Positions 51,176-57,975 of a stretch of 57,975 nt of DNA are shown here, piece after piece; the first letter of the stretch is position 1; each line of letters begins with the position of its first letter. The DNA is from Ezakiella coagulans (GTDB taxonomy: Bacteria; Bacillota; Clostridia; Tissierellales; Peptoniphilaceae). The stretch is from the NCBI RefSeq assembly GCF_003096635.1, contig NZ_QEKV01000010.1, positions 1-57,975 of the forward strand, given 5' to 3'. The position numbers were made by a program, and so were the translations under genes. The notes under the pieces were generated by a model. That model saw only the letters and a program-made list of their open reading frames with translations, had not been told where the DNA came from and did not search any database.

Positions 51176-52447
51176 CTAAGGTCTCAAAGTAGCGATAGGA
51201 ATTACATAAACTCCATCGTTCCTTTTGTATGCAAAGGGTGCTTGAGCACACAATACTGCCATAAATGAAGGCTTCGACATATTTACAGTATCTATTTTTG
51301 ATGCCAAATCTTTTAAATTTTTAGCACCTTCTTCTATCAACTTGTCGCCACCGAGTTTTATCTCGATAAGCCCATAATTTCCGTTTCTTAAGTGAACAAC
51401 GGCGTCGCATTCCAAGCCGTTTTTATCTCTGTAATGATAAACGGTTCCGTCTAAATAATCGGTATAAATTCTTAAATCGCGAACACATAAATTTTCAAAA
51501 AGAAATCCCATAGTATTTAAATCGTCCAATAAATCATGTGGGCCTACTCCCAATGCTGCAGTTGCAATTGAGGGATCTGAAAAATACCGTGTATCGGTTG
51601 TGCGAATGGAAGTTTTAGACCTTAAGTTTGGATTCCATGCCGGGGAATCTTCCAACACAAATATTTTTCTTAAAGCATCGAGATAAGAATAAAGAGTCAC
51701 TTGATCAAATGTGTCGTCTTGATTTGACAACATGTGCTTCCTAATAGTTTCAAGAGTGCTTTGTGTCCCGACATGCCTTGCATAGGACCTAAGAAGTCTT
51801 TTTGCTTTTTCTTTGTCCCTTTTTACCGAGTCAACTCTCATGATATCCGTAGTGACGACGGCATCATAATAATCGATGGCTTGAAATAAAGCCGGTTTTT
51901 CATCAAGCCCGACTGACTTCGGCCATCCGCCCCTGCAAATTAAAAATGCAATCTTTTCGAGAGACGTCTCATGAGCGGCTGTAATATTTTTGCCATCAAA
52001 TAAATCTTTTAGAGAAACCTCGCCGGTCGAATCTTTCGATTCAAATAAACTCATAGGTCGCATCAACAGACGGGAAATTCTTCCCGTTCCCGTATGCATT
52101 GAATCGTCAAACTCACCGGGCACCGCCGAGCCTGTCAAAATGAATTGACCGAATTCATCTCTATTGTCAACCTCATAGCGCACTGCATTCCATAAATTTG
52201 GTGCAAGTTGCCATTCATCAATCAATCTCGGAACATCTCCGTCAAGTAAAGTGCTCGGGGAAAGCTCTGCCATTTGTTGGTACTGCTTTGTCATATCCGG
52301 TCTATCCATCGAAATAAAACTTTTTGCTTGCTTTTTTGCAGTAGTAGTTTTTCCGCACCACTTTGGGCCCTCGATCAAAACAGCCCCTTTTGCATCCAAT
52401 CGTTCTTTTAATAACTTATCGGCAATCCTTGGCAAATACTCTTTCAT
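51176..52447 (-). CDS. AAA-family ATPase with DUF4143 domain
   Basis: This 423-residue protein is of the AAA_14/DUF4143 group. Walker A GPKWCGKTT (27-35), a Walker-B-like PRLIDEWQL, and ILTGSAVPG (sensor region) are in the N-terminal ATPase domain. The C-terminal DUF4143 domain has GFLFENLCVRDLRIY and a nuclease-like core ECDAVVHLRNGNYGLIEIKLGG, where the D...ExK pattern resembles PD-(D/E)XK folds. The family is widespread in accessory regions and its job is not established. GAGGACG precedes the ATG. It lies in the same orientation as the restriction enzyme and behind the 23-bp repeat array. Confidence 0.88.
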   Translation of the reverse strand: MKEYLPRIADKLLKERLDAKGAVLIEGPKWCGKTTTAKKQAKSFISMDRPDMTKQYQQMAELSPSTLLDGDVPRLIDEWQLAPNLWNAVRYEVDNRDEFGQFILTGSAVPGEFDDSMHTGTGRISRLLMRPMSLFESKDSTGEVSLKDLFDGKNITAAHETSLEKIAFLICRGGWPKSVGLDEKPALFQAIDYYDAVVTTDIMRVDSVKRDKEKAKRLLRSYARHVGTQSTLETIRKHMLSNQDDTFDQVTLYSYLDALRKIFVLEDSPAWNPNLRSKTSIRTTDTRYFSDPSIATAALGVGPHDLLDDLNTMGFLFENLCVRDLRIYTDYLDGTVYHYRDKNGLECDAVVHLRNGNYGLIEIKLGGDKLIEEGAKNLKDLASKIDTVNMSKPSFMAVLCAQAPFAYKRNDGVYVIPIATLRP

Positions 52448-52490
52448 AACGTCCTCCCTTATATAATACTATAATATATTTTAACACTTA

Positions 52491-52617
52491 TTCAAGTGAT
52501 TGGCAAGTTTTCATTCAAGTAATTGTCCGAAATTCATTCAAGTGATTGGCGGATTTTTGTTCAAGTAATTGTCCAAAATTCATTCAAGTGATTGGCAGAT
52601 TTTCGTTCAAGTAATTG
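52491..52617. repeat. Six-copy 23-bp iteron-like array
   Basis: The 12-mer TTCAAGTRATTG occurs at 52491, 52514, 52537, 52560, 52583 and 52606, an exact 23-bp period. Copies 1, 3 and 5 read GTGATTGGC, copies 2 and 4 read GTAATTGTCC, and copy 6 reads GTAATTGGCG, so the higher-order unit is 46 bp. The array lies between the terminator of the methyltransferase gene and the promoter of the ATPase gene. It is too short-period for CRISPR and looks like a multi-site protein-binding region. Confidence 0.9.
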
Positions 52618-52632
52618 GCGAGTTTACGCAAA

Positions 52633-52655
52633 CAAAAAGCCCACAAAAAGTGGGC
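52633..52655 (-). terminator. Terminator of the MmeI-like gene
   Basis: GCCCA (52639-52643) pairs with TGGGC (52651-52655) around seven bases, followed on the minus strand by TTTTT. It lies about 27 bases past the stop codon. Confidence 0.8.
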
Positions 52656-52681
52656 AAGGGTGTGAAAATTAAATCGGTATT

Positions 52682-55450
52682 TTATTTTACCAGCGCTTGG
52701 TATAATTTCATAAGTTCTGCCACGCACTCAGATTCAGTCATAGTCCTCCAGTCAAAACCATAAGCCTCCATAACAGCCTTGTCATTCTCTTGGTGGGCCT
52801 TTCTTAATTCAGGGGGCATAATTAAATCATCATAAAGATCAGCAAGCGAAGAATCTGGATATAGATTTCTGGCATCTAAAATCATTTGAGCCGTCTTTTC
52901 TATTCTTTCCTTTTGCTCACTTGTAGGATTTGGCCAAGGGAAATTATTGTATACAAATGGTGAATATCTATAGTCACTTTTTAATCTTCCACAAATTGTT
53001 TTCATCCAAGCCATATGCACATTGGAGGTTAATATTCCTAATAAATACATACTATTTTCAGGAATTATTTGTGTAGAATCACTTGCAATTACTTCTTTGC
53101 TCACAAATCCAATAGGTATATATTTTCTTCTTTCAGACGAAACCCTAGGAACTATAATGTAATCAGTATCGGGCTGTCTTATCTGAGTAAATAAATATGG
53201 ACTATCTGCACATTCTCTAACACTTTTAGTTGGAGATTTTTTTCTAATTTCACTCACTTTTTCTAATCGTTCTCTTATTTCTTTTATATTTCTATATTCG
53301 CTTGGATTCAATTCATCTAACCATAAACAATATCTAGTTTTGTTATTAATATAATCATCAGCCCCCATATATCTTTTAAATAGATATTGCTTATTCGGGT
53401 ATTTTTTGATAAAAATCTCATGCTCTTTTTCAGAAAAAATTAATCCTCCACCATCTGTGGGCTGACTTCCTTTTATCATTTTCATCATATTTTTAGGCGC
53501 TTCTGATCTATTTTTTAATATAATGTCAGGTGCATCCAATATATAATTATTAATATGGTTTACTTTCTTTCCTTGATTACTATTGTTGAATATAAACTTA
53601 TTATTTTTTTGATACTTTTGTCTAGAAAATCCTATTATAGTACAATGCACAGCGGCTTTGTTATGTGCTTCACTAGTCCATACAAATGTTTCATAAGCAT
53701 AATTTATTATTAAATCTAATTCTTTAAATAATTCACTCATTAAATTAGCCTGCTCGCCCTGAGTAATAGAGTTAGTTGATACAAATGCAATATATATAGC
53801 ATTATCCTCAATATATTCAGCTGATTTTTTAAACCAAGAACAAACATAATCTAATTTTTTATATCCACTAGATCCGAACACTGATAGCATATCATTAATC
53901 TGAGATTTATTTCTATACTGATGCCCTACAAAAGGTGGGTTGCCCATTATATAATTCAATTCATTTTTTGGGACAACTTCTTCCCAATCTATCCTCAGAG
54001 CATTGCCTTCAATGATATTTGGATAGTTTTTTAGTGGGAAGAAATCCAGATTCATATTAACTATATCCTCTGTTTCCTTTAGCATTTGCGATTCTGCAAT
54101 CCAAAGGGCGGTCCTGGCTACAGATACTGCAAAGTCGTTGATCTCGATTCCATAAAATTGGCGGATGGAAACCTTAATCGGGTTGTGGGTTTGACCCATA
54201 ACTATTTGGTTGCCGTAAAGTTCTTTTAGGATTTCGTTTTCTAGCCTGCGGAGGGTAAGGTAGGTTTCGGTTAAAAAATTTCCACTGCCTGCAGCCGGGT
54301 CCAAAAATTTCAAAGAGGCGATCTTGTCTTGCAGTTCTCTTAGTTTCTTCTGTTTTATATTTAAAGTTTTTATCTCTACAGCTTCTTGAAATTCGGCTCG
54401 GAGCTCATCCATAAAGAGTGGGTCTATAAGCTTGTGGATGTTTTCGATAGAAGTGTAGTGCATACCTCCGGACCTTCTGGTTTCCGGGTTCAAGGTTGAC
54501 TCAAAGACTCCGCCAAAAATAGTTGGGCTTATTTTTGACCAATCAAAACCGGCCGAGGCTTGGTCTAAAATTATATTAATTATCTCTTCATTAACCCTTG
54601 GTATAATTATATCGTCTTTGGCAAAAAGTCCGCCGTTTACATAGGGGAAGGCCAGCAAGTCATCGGACAGATACGGATCTCTTTCCTCTTCTTTTTGGTC
54701 TAAAATTTTAAAGAGTTGGATTAAATTCGTTCTAAAACTGGAAGGCGAATCTTTAAATTTTGACAAGTAGTCGTGAAACATATTGTGCTTGCCAAATAGA
54801 CCTGCATCTTCTGCATAAAAGCAAAATACAAGTCTAACGCAAAGCACATTTAAATCCTGCAGAGTCTTGCTGTCCTCCGGATCTTGATATTGTTTAAGGA
54901 GGGCGTCGTATAAAACGCCAACGAGTTCACCGGCTTTTATTGAAACTTCCAGGGCCTTTTTAATAGACTGTTCTCTTTCATCAACCAAAAAATTCAACCT
55001 ATAATAATCCTCTTCCAGGTCTTTTAAGTAGACGACCTCCGGCTCGGCTTGCGGTTTATTCATATCATAAATATGGAATTCCTTAAAATTCGAAAGCACA
55101 ATCCACCGCGGCCTATCATCATAAGGAAGCTCAATTGAGTACCTTTTGGCTTGTTGAAATGGCGAGAGAATAGAACCGTCAGACTGCCTGATTCCTTTGC
55201 GTAAGTCTTTGTCAATTGACTTTTGCTCGATAAGTACATGGGTAGATGGGATAAATCCATCGATAAAACTTGTGTGGTCAAGCATAACCTGGTCCTCAAA
55301 TCTCATATAATCCGCAGGCTTGTCGACCCCAAAAACCTCATTCAAAAGAGAGAGCCAAAACCTGGCTGAATCACCCTTTTCATAACCAATGCCTTCCCAT
55401 TTTTTCGCAAATTCCCTTGCTGCTTGCCTTTGCTGTCTTTGTGTCAACAT
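52682..55450 (-). CDS. MmeI-like type II restriction-modification enzyme (DNA adenine methyltransferase)
   Basis: This 922-residue single-chain enzyme starts at ATG 55450, with AGGAGG five bases upstream. The N-terminal domain carries a PD-(D/E)XK-type nuclease site (Asp64, Glu75, Lys77 in IEQKS). A helical spacer follows, then the methyltransferase with motif I DPAAGSGNFL (near 383) and motif IV NPPF (near 501), typical of N6-adenine methylation. The target-recognition region follows at about 600-830. The family cuts and methylates with one polypeptide, so no separate endonuclease is needed. The middle and C-terminal region is visibly more AT-rich than the first half. It is downstream of a RhuM-like gene. 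Confidence 0.9.
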   Translation of the reverse strand: MLTQRQQRQAAREFAKKWEGIGYEKGDSARFWLSLLNEVFGVDKPADYMRFEDQVMLDHTSFIDGFIPSTHVLIEQKSIDKDLRKGIRQSDGSILSPFQQAKRYSIELPYDDRPRWIVLSNFKEFHIYDMNKPQAEPEVVYLKDLEEDYYRLNFLVDEREQSIKKALEVSIKAGELVGVLYDALLKQYQDPEDSKTLQDLNVLCVRLVFCFYAEDAGLFGKHNMFHDYLSKFKDSPSSFRTNLIQLFKILDQKEEERDPYLSDDLLAFPYVNGGLFAKDDIIIPRVNEEIINIILDQASAGFDWSKISPTIFGGVFESTLNPETRRSGGMHYTSIENIHKLIDPLFMDELRAEFQEAVEIKTLNIKQKKLRELQDKIASLKFLDPAAGSGNFLTETYLTLRRLENEILKELYGNQIVMGQTHNPIKVSIRQFYGIEINDFAVSVARTALWIAESQMLKETEDIVNMNLDFFPLKNYPNIIEGNALRIDWEEVVPKNELNYIMGNPPFVGHQYRNKSQINDMLSVFGSSGYKKLDYVCSWFKKSAEYIEDNAIYIAFVSTNSITQGEQANLMSELFKELDLIINYAYETFVWTSEAHNKAAVHCTIIGFSRQKYQKNNKFIFNNSNQGKKVNHINNYILDAPDIILKNRSEAPKNMMKMIKGSQPTDGGGLIFSEKEHEIFIKKYPNKQYLFKRYMGADDYINNKTRYCLWLDELNPSEYRNIKEIRERLEKVSEIRKKSPTKSVRECADSPYLFTQIRQPDTDYIIVPRVSSERRKYIPIGFVSKEVIASDSTQIIPENSMYLLGILTSNVHMAWMKTICGRLKSDYRYSPFVYNNFPWPNPTSEQKERIEKTAQMILDARNLYPDSSLADLYDDLIMPPELRKAHQENDKAVMEAYGFDWRTMTESECVAELMKLYQALVK

Positions 55451-55537
55451 AATTTCCTCCTGCAATTTTCCGGCTAACAAAGCCAAAAATTCTAGATACC
55501 TTTAGTTAATATAATAAAACCACCAATAATAGCTAGA

Positions 55538-56545
55538 CTAGTCATTGTCTATAAGTTTTTTTATACTTTTATCAAAATCTGACTCTATCTTTTGAGTTTT
55601 ATTAAATGCTTCATATTCTTCTGATGCTTTTTTCTTAGCATCTTTCATTGAAACTTGTCCATATCCTTCTAATATCTTGTACTCTCTGAACTCTAAAAAT
55701 TTATCTATACTAAGAGCAAATTCTTCCATTGTAAAAGTGTTTCTTCTTTCAATCAAGTCTTCAATATAATCAAAGTATCCGGAAACATTTCTTTCCAGTT
55801 GCCTTATTTCTTTTTCACTTAAATAATTTTTAGCAACATAGGCGTCTGATTTTAAAATCCTCCCATTTGGAGAATTTTTCCAAGTGGTAAGTCCCATGTG
55901 ATTTTTATTTCTATCTGCTTTAGTTTTGATAATTTCAGCTGCAGTTTGACCTGTTATTGCATAATGGAACTTATTTTGTACATTGGCATAAAACATTCTT
56001 GTAATCTCTGAGTCCTTATCGTAGTCTATTGAAATTTCTGCAAAAATATCTGTGATTTTTTGCCAAATTCTTCTTTCACTGGCTCTAATCGAGCGAACTC
56101 TTTCTAATAACTCTTGGAAGTAATCTTCTCCAAATAAGTCATTTCCTTGTTTTAATCTTTCATCATCTAAGGCAAAACCTTTGATCATATATTCTTTTAA
56201 AACACTTGTAGCCCATATTCTAAATTTTGTCGCTTTTTTTGAATTAATTCTATAGCCTAAAGCTATAATTGCATCTAGGTTGTAGTAGTCTATTTCTCTC
56301 TTGACAGCTCTACTACCTTCATTTTGAACTATTTCCATTTTGGAAACAGTTCGATTTTCTTCCAATTCTCCCTCATTAAAAATATTACTTAGATGCTTGC
56401 TAACAGCTGGTACCCCTACATCAAAAAGTTGCGCCATTTGTTTTTGAGTCATCCAAATATTTTCTTCCATAATGAGAACATCTGCTACAACTTTATTATC
56501 TTCTGCTTCATAAATTAAAAATTTCTTATCAATTTCTAAGTTCAA
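55538..56545 (-). CDS. RhuM-family protein
   Basis: This 335-residue protein of the RhuM (virulence RhuM) family is often found beside restriction systems and in pathogenicity islands. The N-terminal segment ENIWMTQKQMAQLFDVGVPAVSKHLSNIF has the look of a DNA-binding helix-turn-helix. The family core YNLDAIIALGYRINSKKATKFRIWAT follows, and a helical C-terminal half. It starts with TTG at 56545, with GAGG nine bases upstream; an ATG seven bases earlier is in another frame and stops after seven codons. The gene precedes the MmeI-like gene by 87 bases on the same strand, so cotranscription is likely. Molecular function is unknown. Confidence 0.85.
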   Translation of the reverse strand: MNLEIDKKFLIYEAEDNKVVADVLIMEENIWMTQKQMAQLFDVGVPAVSKHLSNIFNEGELEENRTVSKMEIVQNEGSRAVKREIDYYNLDAIIALGYRINSKKATKFRIWATSVLKEYMIKGFALDDERLKQGNDLFGEDYFQELLERVRSIRASERRIWQKITDIFAEISIDYDKDSEITRMFYANVQNKFHYAITGQTAAEIIKTKADRNKNHMGLTTWKNSPNGRILKSDAYVAKNYLSEKEIRQLERNVSGYFDYIEDLIERRNTFTMEEFALSIDKFLEFREYKILEGYGQVSMKDAKKKASEEYEAFNKTQKIESDFDKSIKKLIDND

Positions 56546-56750
56546 ACTTCATATCCTCACTTTTGATATACTAATAAATCTATGTAATTATTCTTAATCT
56601 TAATTAACAATGCCGGCGCCTCGAAATGTTGCCCTTATTTAAGCATGTTTTTAAAATTTTAAATAAAATATTTTCTTGAATTTATTATATCATAATTCGA
56701 AATATATTTCATAAATATCAAAATTTAATTCTATATCATCTTTGCTCGTA

Positions 56751-56779
56751 CAAAAAAAGCGAAAGTTTTCTCTTTCGCT
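56751..56779 (-). terminator. Hairpin terminator upstream of the RhuM gene
   Basis: AGCGAAAG (56758-56765) pairs perfectly with CTTTCGCT (56772-56779), followed on the minus strand by seven T. It would end transcripts coming from 56821-56934. Confidence 0.8.
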
Positions 56780-56820
56780 TTAATATTTTCTGTTCGTGCA
56801 TAAAACCTTTAACCCTTAAG

Positions 56821-56934
56821 CTAGTCCTCAAAATTATAGCCTCTGGCTTCTATCTGATTTTTGATAGAATCGGGGGCAAATTCATAACCCATTACAACAC
56901 CCTGATCAAAATCGCTCTTAATGTTTTGCTCATC
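56821..56934 (-). pseudogene. Small coding remnant, about 37 aa
   Basis: A minus-strand frame of 37 codons ends at TAG 56821-56823 just before a strong terminator and has protein-like composition (DEQNIKSDFDQGVVMGYEF, then ARGYNFED). A ribosome-like AAGGTGG and an ATG lie directly upstream, but that ATG is out of frame by one base, so the gene appears frameshifted or truncated. I do not recognise the family. Confidence 0.4.
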
Positions 56935-57085
56935 TAATCACCACCTTAAAATCTAAAAAACGGCTAAGATTATATGCCACATCGAGCAATAATAAAATGC
57001 CCAAGATTTGTTAAGAATATAAGTATAATTACATTATATCCCATTAAAGCAGTCGGGTCAAGGCAGTGGGGGAGATTTGAGAAAA

Positions 57086-57110
57086 TAAAAAAGCTCACTT
57101 GTGCGTGAGC
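57086..57110 (-). terminator. Hairpin terminator
   Basis: GCTCAC (57093-57098) pairs with GTGAGC (57105-57110), followed on the minus strand by seven T. No convincing minus-strand gene reads into it within the window. Confidence 0.6.
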
Positions 57111-57171
57111 ATTCTAAAAAAATTATTCAATTGTGTGAAACGATTTAGAAAAATTTGTATATATAAAAATT

Positions 57172-57300
57172 CGGAACATTTCTCGCCATTATACAATATT
57201 TGGCGCATATAAATAATATATGGCGAGATTAAAATACAATCCATCTTATGTCGGAACAATAGCAAGAGTATCGGAACGATATATATGCTTTTGCGGAACA
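57172..57300. promoter_or_regulatory. Operator-like repeats upstream of the 57370 gene
   Basis: CGGAACA or CGGAACG occurs at 57172, 57252, 57272 and 57294, the last three about 20-22 bp apart. TCTCGCCAT (57181-57189) is the perfect inverse of ATGGCGAGA (57220-57228), and a further TGGCG lies at 57201. The cluster ends at the -35 box, as expected for activator or repressor sites; the cognate protein is unknown. Confidence 0.55.
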
Positions 57301-57301
57301 A

Positions 57302-57330
57302 TTGACATGAATCTAGTAAAGCAGTATAAT
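57302..57330 (+). promoter_or_regulatory. Consensus sigma-A promoter
   Basis: TTGACA (57302-57307), a 17-bp spacer and TATAAT (57325-57330), an exact consensus promoter, lie 40 bases before the lipoprotein start. Confidence 0.9.
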
Positions 57331-57369
57331 AATACAAAGAATATTCATATATTTTATAGGAGGCGTTTT

Positions 57370-57699
57370 ATGTATAAATCTAAACGAATAATTGCTTTTC
57401 TTCTTTCTTTGATGCTTATAGTTCTAACATCTGCTGCTTGTGCAAATAAAGATGAACACCACTACACGAAGGCTGATCTTGAGGCGATGGATGCGCATGA
57501 GCTATATGAATTGTTATCTAAGAATGGTTTAGAGCCTGGCACTGACATTAAGGAAATTCTTTCTGATAAGAGATTGGAAGAGTATATCAAAGAGGATTTT
57601 GATTTGCTTATCGAAGGTGCTTGCTCAAGAAGTGATAGTGCTTACAAAAATTTGGCTGATGAAGTGGAGAAAGTTTGCAAAAAATTGATTAAGGAGTAG
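57370..57699 (+). CDS. Small putative lipoprotein, 109 aa
   Basis: This 109-residue exported protein starts at ATG 57370, with AGGAGG six bases upstream. The signal peptide (about 1-23) ends with the lipobox TSAAC, the Cys being the predicted lipid attachment site. The mature part is helical and acidic: HHYTKADLEAMDAHELYELLSKNGLEPG, then DKRLEEYIKEDFDLLIEGACSRSDSAYKNLADEVEKV. Two further Cys could form a disulfide or bind a ligand. The family is not recognised. A perfect promoter, upstream repeats and a terminator make it an independent, probably well-expressed gene. Confidence 0.8.
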   Translation: MYKSKRIIAFLLSLMLIVLTSAACANKDEHHYTKADLEAMDAHELYELLSKNGLEPGTDIKEILSDKRLEEYIKEDFDLLIEGACSRSDSAYKNLADEVEKVCKKLIKE

Positions 57700-57730
57700 T
57701 TATTAATTTGGCTCTTTGTCAACAATGGGG

Positions 57731-57759
57731 GAGGCTTGAATAAAAACAAGCCTCTCTTT
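57731..57759 (+). terminator. Terminator of the small lipoprotein gene
   Basis: GAGGCTTG (57731-57738) pairs perfectly with CAAGCCTC (57747-57754) around an A-rich loop, followed by TCTTTC. Confidence 0.8.
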
Positions 57760-57841
57760 CATTTAAAAATACACATTATTAGTAAAACATTACTACTAAA
57801 AGTAACTCTGTTCAATTTCTCGGATTTTTTGCATGGCAAAC

Positions 57842-57859
57842 AAAACCCCTAGGGGTTTT
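57842..57859. terminator. 18-bp perfect palindrome, possible terminator
   Basis: AAAACCCCTAGGGGTTTT is fully self-complementary with T following. It may end a transcript arriving from outside the window; no gene is seen from 57700 to the window end. Confidence 0.4.
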
Positions 57860-57975
57860 CGCCGCCGCTGTTACATATTTTTTTCTATTTACACATCAAA
57901 AATATTCTATTCCTAAAACTATCGAAGTTTCTAAAGCCGTAGCTTATTCTTTTTAATGTTTTTATTTTTGTATGT

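Noticed and set aside
52491-52617. CRISPR array
   Set aside because: The repeat is 12 bases with an 11-base spacing that is itself semi-conserved, and no cas genes are present. The period is far too short.
57095-57337. 80-codon minus-strand frame upstream of the small lipoprotein gene
   Set aside because: It overlaps the consensus promoter and operator-like repeats, has no good ribosome site and an atypical composition.

Overview
The window comes from a low-GC Gram-positive anaerobe, most likely a member of the Tissierellia/Peptoniphilaceae. This is inferred from AT-rich DNA with AGGAGG ribosome sites, Veg, Mini-III and YaaA homologues, an Nfn-type bifurcating transhydrogenase, a CitG/CitX fusion and a very large SLH-anchored surface protein. 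No rRNA, tRNA or CRISPR array was seen. The window contains the replication origin (dnaA at 10953).

Layout. Positions 1-10561 hold the 3' end of tuf, a two-component system divergent from a three-gene ABC exporter, veg, a fused msrAB and a split ChrA transporter. Several intergenic repeats sharing the core AATAGGAGTACA lie between them. Positions 10562-12461 are oriC: DnaA boxes upstream of dnaA, and in the dnaA-dnaN gap three TTATAAACA boxes, a short C tract and a DnaA-trio-like tract. From dnaN to 28523 about 18 genes run co-directionally with tiny gaps or overlaps and no visible terminator: dnaN-yaaA-recF-gyrB-gyrA, an RsbV/RsbW/sigma module, citGX, nfnAB, a DUF5317-like protein, a CapA lipoprotein, an RluA enzyme, a lipid kinase, an acetyltransferase and a small membrane protein. 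Next come mgtE and the cysS-mrnC-rlmB-yacP cluster.

At about 33.1 kb the coding strand flips and nearly all later genes are on the minus strand. These are a lipoprotein, two paralogous secreted von Willebrand-like/alpha-beta hydrolase proteins, an acetyltransferase and amidohydrolase pair, a 1.2 kb tandem non-coding repeat (40.38-41.55 kb) with strong self-complementarity, lemA with a DUF3137 gene, and the 2169-codon surface protein. Positions 49.8-51.2 kb are decayed DNA with a response-regulator pseudogene. Positions 51.2-56.5 kb form an accessory island of a RhuM-family protein, an MmeI-like restriction-methylation enzyme, a six-copy 23-bp iteron-like array and an AAA/DUF4143 ATPase. A small lipoprotein with a consensus promoter closes the window.

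The best candidates for undescribed biology are the tandem structured element at 40.4-41.5 kb, the AATAGGAGTACA repeat family, the 23-bp array next to the restriction island, the RsbW-like protein lacking kinase residues, and the paired vWA-lipase genes with covarying leader hairpins.
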